A DNA stretch of 64,000 bases from Algoriphagus hitonicola. Its GTDB lineage: Bacteria; Bacteroidota; Bacteroidia; Cytophagales; Cyclobacteriaceae. Every line of letters begins with the position of its first letter. Within the stretch, counting starts at the first letter, position 1. Positions 24,469-35,418 of the stretch are shown in pieces. The position numbers and the translations under genes are program-made. Under the pieces are notes generated by a model. It had not been told where the DNA came from and did not search any database. It saw nothing but the letters and a program-made list of their open reading frames with translations. The stretch lies in contig NZ_FOPC01000017.1 of assembly GCF_900113375.1 (NCBI RefSeq), positions 1-64,000 on the forward strand, in the 5' to 3' direction.

Positions 24469-25493
24469 ATACCGAGTTACCCATCGAACCACTGAAATCC
24501 CGGTTGAAAGAACAATTGGACTGGGATCCCGATCACATCGAAATCAAGCCCCTGTCCGGAGGCTATTCCAACCTGACTTTTTTATTGATCTCGGGTCAAC
24601 AAAAGTTGGCTCTGCGAAGACCTCCTCATGGCTACAAAATCAGCACGGCTCACGATATGGTGCGGGAATACAAAGTGCTTCAATCCCTAGAAAAAGCAGC
24701 TTATTCCAAGAGTCCCAAACCCATTTACTTGGATGAAAATGAAGCGATTGTCGGAGCGCCATTTTTCATCATGGAATTTATCGAAGGGAAAATCCTCCGC
24801 CCGCAGTCATCCTTGGCAAAAGAACTAAAACCTGCGCAGTTTCAATCCCTTTCGATCCAATTCCTGGATTCCCTTTTGGAACTTCATCAACTGGATCTGC
24901 AGCAATCCGGACTGATCAAACTCGGAAAGCCTGAAGGCTATGTCGAAAGACAAGTCTCGGGCTGGAGCAATCGCTACAAAAATGCCAAAACCCAGCCTAT
25001 TGGGGAAATGGAAAAAACATCTGATTGGCTGCTCAAAAATCTCCCAAAGAGCTCGGCTACGGCCTTTATCCATAATGACTACAAATACGATAATCTAGTC
25101 CTTCAAACCGACCCATCGCTTCAGATCAAATCGGTATTGGATTGGGAAATGGCTACGGTCGGAGATCCCTTAATGGATTTGGGAACAAGTTTGGCTTACT
25201 GGGCCGAAGCGGATGATCCAGCTATCCTCAAACAGTTTAATGCCAGCTACCTTCCGGGTAATTTGAGCAGATCCGAAATCATAGCTTATTATGAAAAAAC
25301 AAGTGGTTTTAGCACGGAAAACATGCTGTTTTACTATGTGTTTGGGCTTTTCAAAGTGGGGGTAATCGCACAGCAAATCTTCAAGCGATTCCAACTCGGT
25401 CAGGCCAAAGATCCGCGTTTTGCAGCATTAATTGAAGTCGTCAAAGCCGCGGGAAAATTGGCAGAATCAAGCATTCAATCCGAAAAAATTTAA
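24465..25493 (+). CDS. APH-type kinase paired with ACAD
   Basis: The 342-residue protein has the aminoglycoside-phosphotransferase fold used by small-molecule kinases: KLALRRPPHG in the N-lobe, the catalytic loop FIHNDYKYDNLVL near 200, and the metal-binding VLDWEMATVGDPLMDLG near 222. In the ACAD10/11 and LvaA group this domain phosphorylates the 4-hydroxy group of an acyl-CoA before the ACAD-like partner eliminates it. The start overlaps the ACAD stop (ATGA). Antibiotic resistance is unlikely given the operon. Confidence 0.88.
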   Translation: MNTELPIEPLKSRLKEQLDWDPDHIEIKPLSGGYSNLTFLLISGQQKLALRRPPHGYKISTAHDMVREYKVLQSLEKAAYSKSPKPIYLDENEAIVGAPFFIMEFIEGKILRPQSSLAKELKPAQFQSLSIQFLDSLLELHQLDLQQSGLIKLGKPEGYVERQVSGWSNRYKNAKTQPIGEMEKTSDWLLKNLPKSSATAFIHNDYKYDNLVLQTDPSLQIKSVLDWEMATVGDPLMDLGTSLAYWAEADDPAILKQFNASYLPGNLSRSEIIAYYEKTSGFSTENMLFYYVFGLFKVGVIAQQIFKRFQLGQAKDPRFAALIEVVKAAGKLAESSIQSEKI

Positions 25494-25494
25494 A

Positions 25495-26370
25495 ATGGAA
25501 ATTAAGAACGTGTGTATTTTGGGAGCCGGCACACTCGGCTCACGAGTCGCTTTGCAAGCGGCCATTTCAGGCTATCAGATCGGTATTTTTGATATTCATG
25601 AGAAAGCCCTGACGGATTCATTTCAGGTGATGAAGGGCATTTTACTCCAACTGGAAAAGGCTGAGAAAATTCAGGAGCCTATTGAAAAAATCCTATCTCG
25701 CATCCATTTTACCACTGAAATGGACAAGGCTGTCAATCAAGCCGATATCATCAATGAAAGTGTCACCGAAGACTTGAATATCAAACTTGAAGTCTGGCGA
25801 AAAATCGGAGAGATCGCCCCGAAACACACCATTTTCACCACCAATACCTCCTACCTCCTCCCCTCTCACTTGGCAGAAGCTTCGGGTCGGGCTGAGAAGT
25901 TTTGTGCTTTTCATTTTCATGATGTGTTTTACGCCCGAGTGGTGGATATCATGCCTCATCCAGGAACTGATCCAAGTTTGATTCCACTTTTAGAAGACTT
26001 CGGAAAATCTCTCAATCAGGTTCCTGTTCTGGTCAAAAAAGAGAACCCGGGATATATTTTTAACAGCATGCTGATTGCCTTGATCGGAGCTGCAGGCAAA
26101 CTTCTGACCGGGGAGGTGGCCAGTATAGAAGACATTGACAAATCCTGGATGGTTAATTTCCACATGCCGATGGGTCCTTTTGGGATCTTGGATTCGATCG
26201 GATTAGACACGGCTTGGCATGTGACCAAATCCCGAAAAGACACTGCTTCCAAGGACTTTGCTAGTCTATTAAAAACATATATCGATCAGGGAAAGTTAGG
26301 TGAAAAGTCTGGAGCAGGATTTTACTACTATCCCAATCCCGAGTACAAACGACACGATTTCTTGAATTAA
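25495..26370 (+). CDS. 3-Hydroxyacyl-CoA dehydrogenase
   Basis: The 291-residue protein starts at ATG 25495, one base after the kinase stop; an upstream TTG would overlap the kinase by 62 bases. The NAD-binding motif ILGAGTLGSRVALQAA is at the N-terminus, TNTSYLLPSHLAEASGR near 115, the catalytic His segment FCAFHFHDVFYARVVDIM near 137, and NPGYIFNSML near 185. The usual acidic partner of the His appears to be Asp instead of Glu. The enzyme oxidises 3-hydroxyacyl-CoA to 3-oxoacyl-CoA and would take over the 3-hydroxy product expected from the kinase/ACAD pair. Confidence 0.9.
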   Translation: MEIKNVCILGAGTLGSRVALQAAISGYQIGIFDIHEKALTDSFQVMKGILLQLEKAEKIQEPIEKILSRIHFTTEMDKAVNQADIINESVTEDLNIKLEVWRKIGEIAPKHTIFTTNTSYLLPSHLAEASGRAEKFCAFHFHDVFYARVVDIMPHPGTDPSLIPLLEDFGKSLNQVPVLVKKENPGYIFNSMLIALIGAAGKLLTGEVASIEDIDKSWMVNFHMPMGPFGILDSIGLDTAWHVTKSRKDTASKDFASLLKTYIDQGKLGEKSGAGFYYYPNPEYKRHDFLN

Positions 26371-26421
26371 TCCAAAATGGGTGTTGACTTCGTAAGTGAG
26401 ATATCGCCCTGATCACCCAAT

Positions 26422-28803
<2,382 letters not shown>

Positions 28804-28820
28804 GTAAGGAAGTTTTTCAA

Positions 28821-29483
28821 TCAGTTTTCGAATCGGAATTTGAGGTATTTGATCTTTTCTCCTTTATCTGAAAATATCTTCTCGTAGCGGGTTTGGATCC
28901 CAAAATGATCATCTTTCCATTCACTTTGGTAGAAATCATGCGTAAAACCCAACACCTCAACATCCGATCTTGACTGAAGAAGTTCCAAGGTATAATCAAA
29001 CAGCCCCGTGTTGTCAGTTTTAAAATGAACAATCCCTCCGGACTTGATTAAGGACTTGTACATTTCCAGAAATTTTGGGGAAGTCAATCGTCGCTTTTCA
29101 TCTCCATCCCGTGGAAAGGGATCCGGAAAAGTAATCCAGAGTTCAGAGATCTCTCCCTGATCAAAAAACTTGTCCAATTGCTGAATTTGGGTTCGGAGAA
29201 AAGCTACATTTTGGATTCCCTCTGCCGTGGCAGTTGAGCTTCCTTTCCAGATTCGGCTTCCTTTGATATCGACTCCGATAAAATTGAATTGCGGAAAAAC
29301 CCGGGCCAAACCCACCGTGAATTCTCCCCGTCCACAAGCCAATTCGACAACGATAGGATTTGAATTGAAAAATTGCGCCTCATTCCAGTTCCCTTTGATC
29401 GTTTCAAAAATCGGTTTTCCATCCTGTACGATGTTGGGATTGAGTTCGTTTTCTCTGAAACGAACCAGTTTTTTTCTACTCAT
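28821..29483 (-). CDS. trmB: tRNA (guanine-N7-)-methyltransferase
   Basis: The 220-residue enzyme makes m7G46 in the variable loop of tRNA. The SAM-binding motif VVELACGRGEFTVGLA is near residue 45 and GVDIKGSR near 70, and the TrmB signature WITFPDPFPRDGDEKRRLTSPKFL is present near 115. KTDNTGLFDYTLE follows as in other members. The length is typical. It is the last gene of a minus-strand run and lies one base after folC, so expression probably depends on the upstream promoter. It meets the histidine kinase gene tail to tail. Confidence 0.96.
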   Translation of the reverse strand: MSRKKLVRFRENELNPNIVQDGKPIFETIKGNWNEAQFFNSNPIVVELACGRGEFTVGLARVFPQFNFIGVDIKGSRIWKGSSTATAEGIQNVAFLRTQIQQLDKFFDQGEISELWITFPDPFPRDGDEKRRLTSPKFLEMYKSLIKSGGIVHFKTDNTGLFDYTLELLQSRSDVEVLGFTHDFYQSEWKDDHFGIQTRYEKIFSDKGEKIKYLKFRFEN

Positions 29484-29484
29484 G

Positions 29485-30771
29485 CTAAAGTCCTTCTATT
29501 TCTGCGACCACAAAAGTACTCCCTCCGATAAATATCAAATCATCTTTCGCTGCATTTTTTCGGGCAAAATTCAAGGCATCGTTGACATCGGGAACGACCT
29601 GACCGGAGAGACCAAACTTCTGGGCCTGTATGGAAAGTTCTTCAGCTTTGAGCGCTCGTGGGATTTGAGCTTCGCAAAAGACATAGTTTGCGTCCTTTGG
29701 AAGAAGTTGAAGAATCTTGCTAATGTCCTTATCCTGAACCATTCCCAAAACCATCCAGAGTTTTTGAAATGAATAGGTTTTCAATTGACTGAGAATTTCC
29801 CGAATTCCCGGTTCATTATGACCGGTATCAGCAATTACAGTCGGGCTTTCACCGAGAATCTGCCATCTTCCTTTCAAGCCCGTAAGTTCGGAAATGGAAG
29901 AAAGCCCCATTTCGATTGCTCCGCTACTGATTGCCCAGCCTAGCTTATCCAATTGGTCAAAAGTCTCCAGAATTCCCGGCAGATTATGGCGCTGATAATC
30001 CCCCATCAAACCAAAAAGCAATTCCCGCGAATTCTCGGATTTTTCTATTCGAAAAAGGGCTTTTTGTTCTTGATTTCCTGTTTTATTTACCTTCCAAAAC
30101 TGATCTGCAAAGAAGATTGGAGCATTTTTTTCGCTAGCCACTTGATTAAAAACCGGAGTAGTTTCAGCCTGGGTTTGACTGATGACCACCGGCGTTTTAT
30201 CTTTAATAATTCCTGCTTTTTCGAGTGCGATTTTCTCCAAGGTATCTCCGAGAAACTGCATGTGATCCCAACCGATATTGGTAATCAGCGAAAGCTCGGG
30301 ACTCAGCACATTGGTACTGTCGAGTCTTCCCCCCATCCCCACTTCCACTACAGCGATATCCACTTTTTCTTTGGCAAAATACCAAAAAGCCATTCCCACG
30401 GTCATTTCAAAAAAGCTGGGTTTCAACTCCTCTAAAAACTGCTTGTGAAACTTGACAAAAGCGATTACTTCATCTTCAGGAATTTCTATTCCATTGATCC
30501 GAATCCGCTCGGTAAATGATTTTAAATGGGGAGAGGTGTAAAGTCCGGTTTTATATCCGGCTGCTTGCAAAACCGCGGCTATGGCATGGGAGGAACTTCC
30601 TTTTCCATTCGTGCCAGCGATATGAACAGACTTGATTTCGCGCTCAGGATGTCCGAGATATTCGCACAAAAGCAGGGTATTGGACAAATTCTTTTTGAAT
30701 GCCGAGGCACCTACGCGCTGAAACATAGGCAGCGCCTGATACAAAAAATCCAGCGTTTCCTGATAATTCAT
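29485..30771 (-). CDS. folC: Folylpolyglutamate/dihydrofolate synthase
   Basis: This 428-residue Mur-ligase-type enzyme adds glutamate to folates and may also make dihydrofolate from dihydropteroate. The ATP loop IAGTNGKGSSSHAIA is near residue 48, YTSPHLKSFTERIRING near 78, and VEVGMGGRLDSTNV near 142. The C-terminal ligase domain has IADTGHNEPGI near 315. The start ATG 30771 lies three bases after the TonB-like stop; a TTG directly upstream is less likely. It sits in an envelope operon without an obvious functional link, probably by shared transcription only. Confidence 0.95.
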   Translation of the reverse strand: MNYQETLDFLYQALPMFQRVGASAFKKNLSNTLLLCEYLGHPEREIKSVHIAGTNGKGSSSHAIAAVLQAAGYKTGLYTSPHLKSFTERIRINGIEIPEDEVIAFVKFHKQFLEELKPSFFEMTVGMAFWYFAKEKVDIAVVEVGMGGRLDSTNVLSPELSLITNIGWDHMQFLGDTLEKIALEKAGIIKDKTPVVISQTQAETTPVFNQVASEKNAPIFFADQFWKVNKTGNQEQKALFRIEKSENSRELLFGLMGDYQRHNLPGILETFDQLDKLGWAISSGAIEMGLSSISELTGLKGRWQILGESPTVIADTGHNEPGIREILSQLKTYSFQKLWMVLGMVQDKDISKILQLLPKDANYVFCEAQIPRALKAEELSIQAQKFGLSGQVVPDVNDALNFARKNAAKDDLIFIGGSTFVVAEIEGL

Positions 30772-30774
30772 CAA

Positions 30775-31731
30775 TTAATCGACCTTGACGATAAAGGTAA
30801 TTTTACCGGAAGAAAAATCAGCTACCGCTCCGCCTTGTTTTTTGAAAGAAATCTGATTGACCACTTGACGGTAGTAGGCCAACACATCATTGGAAACATT
30901 GTATTCCAAAGGAACTGCCTGCACGACACGTCCGCTATCATCTACGGTAATTTTAAATACGATTCGGCCATTCCGGGTAGAAACCCGGTCATTGATATTA
31001 GGACGAGATGCAAAATCCCATCCTGCCAGATCCAAGCTATAACCCGAACCGGAATTTACTCCTTCACCCGAACCTTGTCCCATGATCGCACGGCCATCTA
31101 CGGTGCCTTTGGGATCACCGGCATCGCCTTTCTCCTTGGAGCTTCCTTCGGCTCCGCCTGAGGCAGGTTGAGTCCCTTTTCCTTTTGTCCCTCCGGCACC
31201 CATCAGAGCACGCTCATTAATTTTGAGCTTTTCGGGTGCTTTCTGTGTGGTTTCCTCTGCTTTGGATTCAGCAGGTGTAGTGACCGTTTTGGTCGGTTCT
31301 GATTTTTTGGGCTCCGGGGTTTTGGTGTTTTCTGTGGCTTTTTCTTCCCCTCTTATCGGAGAAGGTTTGGTAGTCACTGCCTGATTAACTGCTGGAGTTG
31401 GATTACTTTTGGGTTGTGCAGCCTCCGTTTTGGGTGAAGGCGTGGGAGTAGCATCTTGTGTGGGTGTTGGAGAAATTTCACCCGGAGCAGCACTTTCAGT
31501 GACTGGGGTGACGGTTTCAGAGGGAGGATTCTCACTGCTGACATCTCCCGATCCGGTGGGTGTAAAACCTAAATTCAACTCCAAACCAAAGGTTGGCAAT
31601 GGTGGAATAGGCTGCTGCCAAACTACGATAAAGTAGAAGGCAATCAACAAAAGCACATTGAAGATCAAGGTAATGATCCCTGCGCGCTTTTTGTTTTTTT
31701 CTTCTACTTGATCTGCGTTCCAGAATTCCAT
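30775..31731 (-). CDS. TonB-like energy transducer
   Basis: The 318-residue protein has an N-terminal anchor (about 15-38), and a long low-complexity Pro/Thr/Glu/Lys region (about 55-190) that can span the periplasm. A Gly-rich part is followed by a C-terminal domain (RIVFKITVDDSGRVVQAVPLEYN ... KITFIVKVD) of the TonB/TolA kind. It follows exbD by two bases and completes an ExbB/ExbD/TonB set. The set should pass proton-motive force to an outer-membrane partner; the barrel encoded upstream in the same run is a candidate. The low-complexity middle limits family assignment. Confidence 0.8.
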   Translation of the reverse strand: MEFWNADQVEEKNKKRAGIITLIFNVLLLIAFYFIVVWQQPIPPLPTFGLELNLGFTPTGSGDVSSENPPSETVTPVTESAAPGEISPTPTQDATPTPSPKTEAAQPKSNPTPAVNQAVTTKPSPIRGEEKATENTKTPEPKKSEPTKTVTTPAESKAEETTQKAPEKLKINERALMGAGGTKGKGTQPASGGAEGSSKEKGDAGDPKGTVDGRAIMGQGSGEGVNSGSGYSLDLAGWDFASRPNINDRVSTRNGRIVFKITVDDSGRVVQAVPLEYNVSNDVLAYYRQVVNQISFKKQGGAVADFSSGKITFIVKVD

Positions 31732-31733
31732 TC

Positions 31734-32123
31734 TTAAAAAGGTTTTGTGGCGATGGAAACATTGGCTTCCAAACCAGCGGCAATGCCTCCGATTTCTACC
31801 AAATACTCCACCGGTACTTCTTTATCTATATGCAAGACAACTTGTCCCTGTTTACCGGATAGCAAGCTGGTTAATTCTGCTTTGATCTGATCCCGATTTA
31901 CTACACGGTCATTGACAGCATACTTGAGATCTTTGGTGACAGAAACAGTCACCTCCTGCATCGCTATATCAGACGTTTCGCTGGACGGAAGGTTTACCGG
32001 CAATCCAGAAGGAGTTATAAACGAGGAAGTTAACATAAAGAAAATCAGCAGCAAGAAGATGATATCAGTCATCGAAGACATGCTGAAATTTGAATCTACT
32101 TTATATTTTGATTGAAGTGCCAT
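31734..32123 (-). CDS. exbD: Biopolymer transport protein ExbD
   Basis: The 129-residue protein has a short cytosolic start, one transmembrane helix (MTDIIFLLLIFFMLTSSF, residues 17-35) with the essential Asp at its beginning, and a periplasmic domain (NLPSSETSDIAMQEVTVSVT ... VVLHIDKEVPVEYLVEIGG). This is the full ExbD/TolR layout. It is one base downstream of exbB and two bases before the TonB-like gene. With ExbB it forms the proton channel that powers TonB. Confidence 0.95.
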   Translation of the reverse strand: MALQSKYKVDSNFSMSSMTDIIFLLLIFFMLTSSFITPSGLPVNLPSSETSDIAMQEVTVSVTKDLKYAVNDRVVNRDQIKAELTSLLSGKQGQVVLHIDKEVPVEYLVEIGGIAAGLEANVSIATKPF

Positions 32124-32124
32124 A

Positions 32125-32814
32125 TTATTTTTCCTGAAGCAATTCGATGAATTCTATGGTCGCATATTCCATTCGGTGAACCAACTTCGAAACCTGAGTT
32201 ACCAAGTAGTTATACCCTAAATAAGCTAAAATCCCCACCACCAGACCGGCGGCAGTCGTAATCATGGCTTCGTAAATCCCTTCTGACAGGAGTTTTGGAG
32301 AAACCATTCCTTCTTCCTGGGCAATGGCGATAAATGCCTGAATCATCCCGGCAACCGTTCCCAAGAAACCAATCATCGGTGCCGCACCGGACACCGTAGC
32401 CAAGAGGTTCAGATTTTTTTCTAGTTTATAGATTTCGATTTTCCCGACGTTTTCGATCGAAACTTCAATATTTTTCAAAGGGGAACCGATACGATCCACT
32501 CCTTTTGCAATCATATTGGCCACTGGGGATTTTTCATCCGCACAGAGCATTTTGGCTTTTTCTACCTGACCGCTTGAGACCAAAACTTTCACCTGATCCA
32601 GAAGATAGGCAGGGGTTTTGGATGCTTTCTTGAGAGTCATTAATCGCTCCACAAAAATAAATATCGCTAAAATAAAGAGCAGATATAGTGGAATCATCAT
32701 GTATCCGCCTTTGATCAGCAGATCCAAAAGACCTATACTTTCGTTTTGGGCATTCATTGAAAGACTATCCATAGCCGAAAGGCTATCGGTAGAGAGGGTT
32801 TGAAGAAGAATCAT
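32125..32814 (-). CDS. exbB: Proton channel protein ExbB (MotA/TolQ/ExbB family)
   Basis: The 229-residue protein has three transmembrane helices (about 32-52, 130-155, 180-205), the last two being in the conserved MotA/TolQ/ExbB region: LNLLATVSGAAPMIGFLGTVAGMIQAF and ITTAAGLVVGILAYLGYNYL. The conserved TVAGM and TTAAGLVVGI phrases place it firmly in the family. It begins one base after the SPOR gene stop and is followed directly by exbD. An ExbB pentamer around an ExbD dimer is the known arrangement. Confidence 0.95.
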   Translation of the reverse strand: MILLQTLSTDSLSAMDSLSMNAQNESIGLLDLLIKGGYMMIPLYLLFILAIFIFVERLMTLKKASKTPAYLLDQVKVLVSSGQVEKAKMLCADEKSPVANMIAKGVDRIGSPLKNIEVSIENVGKIEIYKLEKNLNLLATVSGAAPMIGFLGTVAGMIQAFIAIAQEEGMVSPKLLSEGIYEAMITTAAGLVVGILAYLGYNYLVTQVSKLVHRMEYATIEFIELLQEK

Positions 32815-32815
32815 A

Positions 32816-33673
32816 TTAATATTTCAAAATCCAAAGTGCTTCTGTGTATTGATCTTTGATTTGCTCCAGCTGATTATTGGCTTGGGTGAAAGAATTAAAC
32901 CTTCCGATAGCCAAACGATAGTTGGGTACATCTTCGTATGGCAAGATCAAAAAGAGCTCATTTACTCGATCATAATATTGACTGGATTCTTCAATGGCTA
33001 AGCGCTCGTTTGGTAAGCTACCCACAACGATAAAATATTGGGGCCGTGTTGCTTTGCTGTCAACACGAATCAAAGAATCTACAGCTGATTGCTCAATAGT
33101 TGTACCAGATTCTTCGATTGGAGCACTTTCTACTACAGGACTGGATTCCTGTATGCTAGAGTCCTGATTTACAACACCTTCCTCTTCCTCATTTAAAGAA
33201 GTATTAGCATCATTTTTCCCAGGCGAAGGTTCCGCTTCAGAAGAGTTTTCGGCAAGATTGTTTTCAATCGGCCGAGGATCCGCTGTATCCTCCTTCATCA
33301 ATTGCCAAACGACAGCTGAAATCAACAAAATCCCAATGAAAACTGCATAAATCGCCCAATTTGATTTTTTCTTAGGCTCTTTCACAGGAGCGTCTTTCGG
33401 CGTCTCTTTTATCTTTTCTTGAATTGGCTCCTTTTGGGGAAAATCATCCTCTTCCTCAAGCAACTCATGGGATACTTTTGGCTTAACTGTTTGAGCCATT
33501 TTTGCTCTCAGAGCCGCTGCAGAAAGGTCTTCTCCTTCTGCCTCCTTGGATTCAGTTTCCTCGGAAATAGAGGGAAGCCCTACTGCATCAGCCAAAGGTT
33601 TGACTTCTACATAGGGAAGTCCATAATCCTTAGGATCTAACCATTGTGATGTATGTGATTTTTTGTCAGCCAT
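32816..33673 (-). CDS. SPOR-domain membrane protein
   Basis: The 285-residue protein has a cytosolic N-terminal part (1-105), one transmembrane helix (NWAIYAVFIGILLISAVVW, about 107-126), a Ser/Glu-rich linker, and a C-terminal SPOR domain (QYFIVVGSLPNERLAIEESS ... NYRLAIGRFNSFTQA, about 212-285). SPOR domains bind denuded peptidoglycan glycans, often at division sites. Its position directly before exbB suggests a part in anchoring the energised envelope complex to the cell wall; this is inference. The start ATG is 57 bases after the barrel gene. Confidence 0.88.
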   Translation of the reverse strand: MADKKSHTSQWLDPKDYGLPYVEVKPLADAVGLPSISEETESKEAEGEDLSAAALRAKMAQTVKPKVSHELLEEEDDFPQKEPIQEKIKETPKDAPVKEPKKKSNWAIYAVFIGILLISAVVWQLMKEDTADPRPIENNLAENSSEAEPSPGKNDANTSLNEEEEGVVNQDSSIQESSPVVESAPIEESGTTIEQSAVDSLIRVDSKATRPQYFIVVGSLPNERLAIEESSQYYDRVNELFLILPYEDVPNYRLAIGRFNSFTQANNQLEQIKDQYTEALWILKY

Positions 33674-33730
33674 TTGTTAAAAAAGATAGCTACGAAACTA
33701 ATTGATTTGAAGGGAAAGGCAAACCGATTA

Positions 33731-35416
33731 TCAGAATTTCAGCCATGCTCCTCCGATCAATTGCACTCCCCGGACTGGATAATTCAGCCATCGTTCGTTT
33801 CTACCATTGAGCAGGTTATTCCCTTCGGCAAAAATCCCGAATTTATCCGTGATTTTATAATCCGCCTTGAGTTGTAGATCGGCTATGGTTTTGAGATTTA
33901 CCGTTTGAAAAACCTCCGTTGTTGGTAAAGTTGCTCTTCTTGCTTTTATCCCTCCCATCACATTGATATTGGCCTGAACCAAAAGCTGATCAAGCGGAGT
34001 AATTTGGTTGTTGATTCCCAAAACCCAAGTGGGTCGATGCCAAGCTTCCTCCTGCGTGTTCATCGCATAGGAAAATAGATCCAAGCGAGAATTAAGTTGA
34101 TATTGATCGGTAAGCTGCAAGCCCAATTCAGCATTGATATTGACCACATTCACCTGATCATCATAGATTAGGGTAAATCGGGTGGTGTCAGTCGGTGAAT
34201 TGACAAAGAGATGAAAATTATTGTATCGGCTGACATCGATTCCAGCTTTGTAATTGACTATTCCTTGCACCTGACCTTCGATTCCTCCGGCGACTTTGTA
34301 ATTATTGACGGTATTCAGGAGCCTGGTAGATGGCCCCAAAAACGGATTTTCTAATACAAAACCATGATAGGTAGTTCGATTGACATCACCTGAAAATTCC
34401 CCATAGAACCCAAATTCCTCAGCAAACTGATAACTGAGTGCAAGATTTGGGAAAATCCTGAAATCACTTGCTTTATCGGGAAGTGAATCATTTTCAGAAA
34501 TAATATTGATCCCCGCACTGATCAAAAAGTCCTCGTATTGATAGCTTACTTTTGGACGAATACCCAGATATGTCCTGTTCAAATCATAATCTTCATCTTC
34601 AGGCGTAGTCATAAAATAGCTCAATCCAACAGTACCTGTCCAATTATCTGCTGGTCTAAACGTTCCTTTTGCCTGTACTCCCAATTCGTTTTCGACCACT
34701 AAATAGCTGTCCTTGAAGTTTCTGAAATTCAACTTCGCCTCATAGGAAACGGGACCTGTTTTTTCAATATCTCTTATTCCTGCTTCAAATCTGATTGTAT
34801 TCAAGACATTCCCTTCGATTCCCATAAATTCCAAATTGGGATCATTGACTACGGAAGTATCTATTCCATAAAACGAATAAGAATCCTGAGCCCAGTTTAA
34901 CCCACCAAAAACCTCTACCTGATCCAGAAAATAGCTCACCGCTCCACCGGCTGAGGAGTGGGATTCTTTGGACTGTTCGGCCAAAACCGGTCCTTTCCCA
35001 AAACTCTGATGCTTGAGATAGGCCGAATAATTCAAATCATAGATTTCCGAAGCCATCAGTCTAGCCTCAATAAGCGGACTGGCAAAATTTCCATACCCCG
35101 CTTTTAAAAATCCGGGATAAATATCCATTCGCTCCGGTCGATAAACTTTTTCCACCGGAGTAGCTTCCAGATTGACAGGCGGAAGATTCAAATCATAAAA
35201 ATTGACCTGATAGTTGAAATCGCTCAAGCCTTTTGGTTGGGGCAAGACCGGCAACTTTTCAAAGATTCTGGGCTGAGTAGGCAGGGTCAAGACCCGATCC
35301 TTTCGAATCACAAATTCCTGATCCTGAACCTCACCCCTGGATTGAATTTGAGCTATAGATTGCGCAGCAAAGCCCAAAAAAAACAAGACAAAAGAGAATA
35401 TAATCAGCTTTTTCAT
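33731..35416 (-). CDS. Outer-membrane beta-barrel (TonB-receptor-like, no plug)
   Basis: The 561-residue protein starts at ATG 35416 and carries a signal peptide (MKKLIIFSFVLFFLGFAAQSIAQ). After about 90 residues of linker it shows a series of alternating aromatic/polar strands to the C-terminus, ending VQLIGGAWLKF with the terminal Phe usual for outer-membrane barrels. The phrases YKITDKFGIFAEGNNLLN and YPGFLKAGYGN resemble TonB-dependent receptor barrels of Bacteroidota, but the N-terminal part is too short for a standard plug domain. It begins two bases after the giant TPR gene, so the two are probably made together. Its ligand is unknown. Confidence 0.8.
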   Translation of the reverse strand: MKKLIIFSFVLFFLGFAAQSIAQIQSRGEVQDQEFVIRKDRVLTLPTQPRIFEKLPVLPQPKGLSDFNYQVNFYDLNLPPVNLEATPVEKVYRPERMDIYPGFLKAGYGNFASPLIEARLMASEIYDLNYSAYLKHQSFGKGPVLAEQSKESHSSAGGAVSYFLDQVEVFGGLNWAQDSYSFYGIDTSVVNDPNLEFMGIEGNVLNTIRFEAGIRDIEKTGPVSYEAKLNFRNFKDSYLVVENELGVQAKGTFRPADNWTGTVGLSYFMTTPEDEDYDLNRTYLGIRPKVSYQYEDFLISAGINIISENDSLPDKASDFRIFPNLALSYQFAEEFGFYGEFSGDVNRTTYHGFVLENPFLGPSTRLLNTVNNYKVAGGIEGQVQGIVNYKAGIDVSRYNNFHLFVNSPTDTTRFTLIYDDQVNVVNINAELGLQLTDQYQLNSRLDLFSYAMNTQEEAWHRPTWVLGINNQITPLDQLLVQANINVMGGIKARRATLPTTEVFQTVNLKTIADLQLKADYKITDKFGIFAEGNNLLNGRNERWLNYPVRGVQLIGGAWLKF

Positions 35417-35418
35417 AA

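Noticed and set aside
24465-25493. Aminoglycoside resistance kinase
   Set aside because: The APH fold is shared by metabolic kinases, and the overlaps with ACAD and 3-hydroxyacyl-CoA dehydrogenase genes favour acyl-CoA metabolism.
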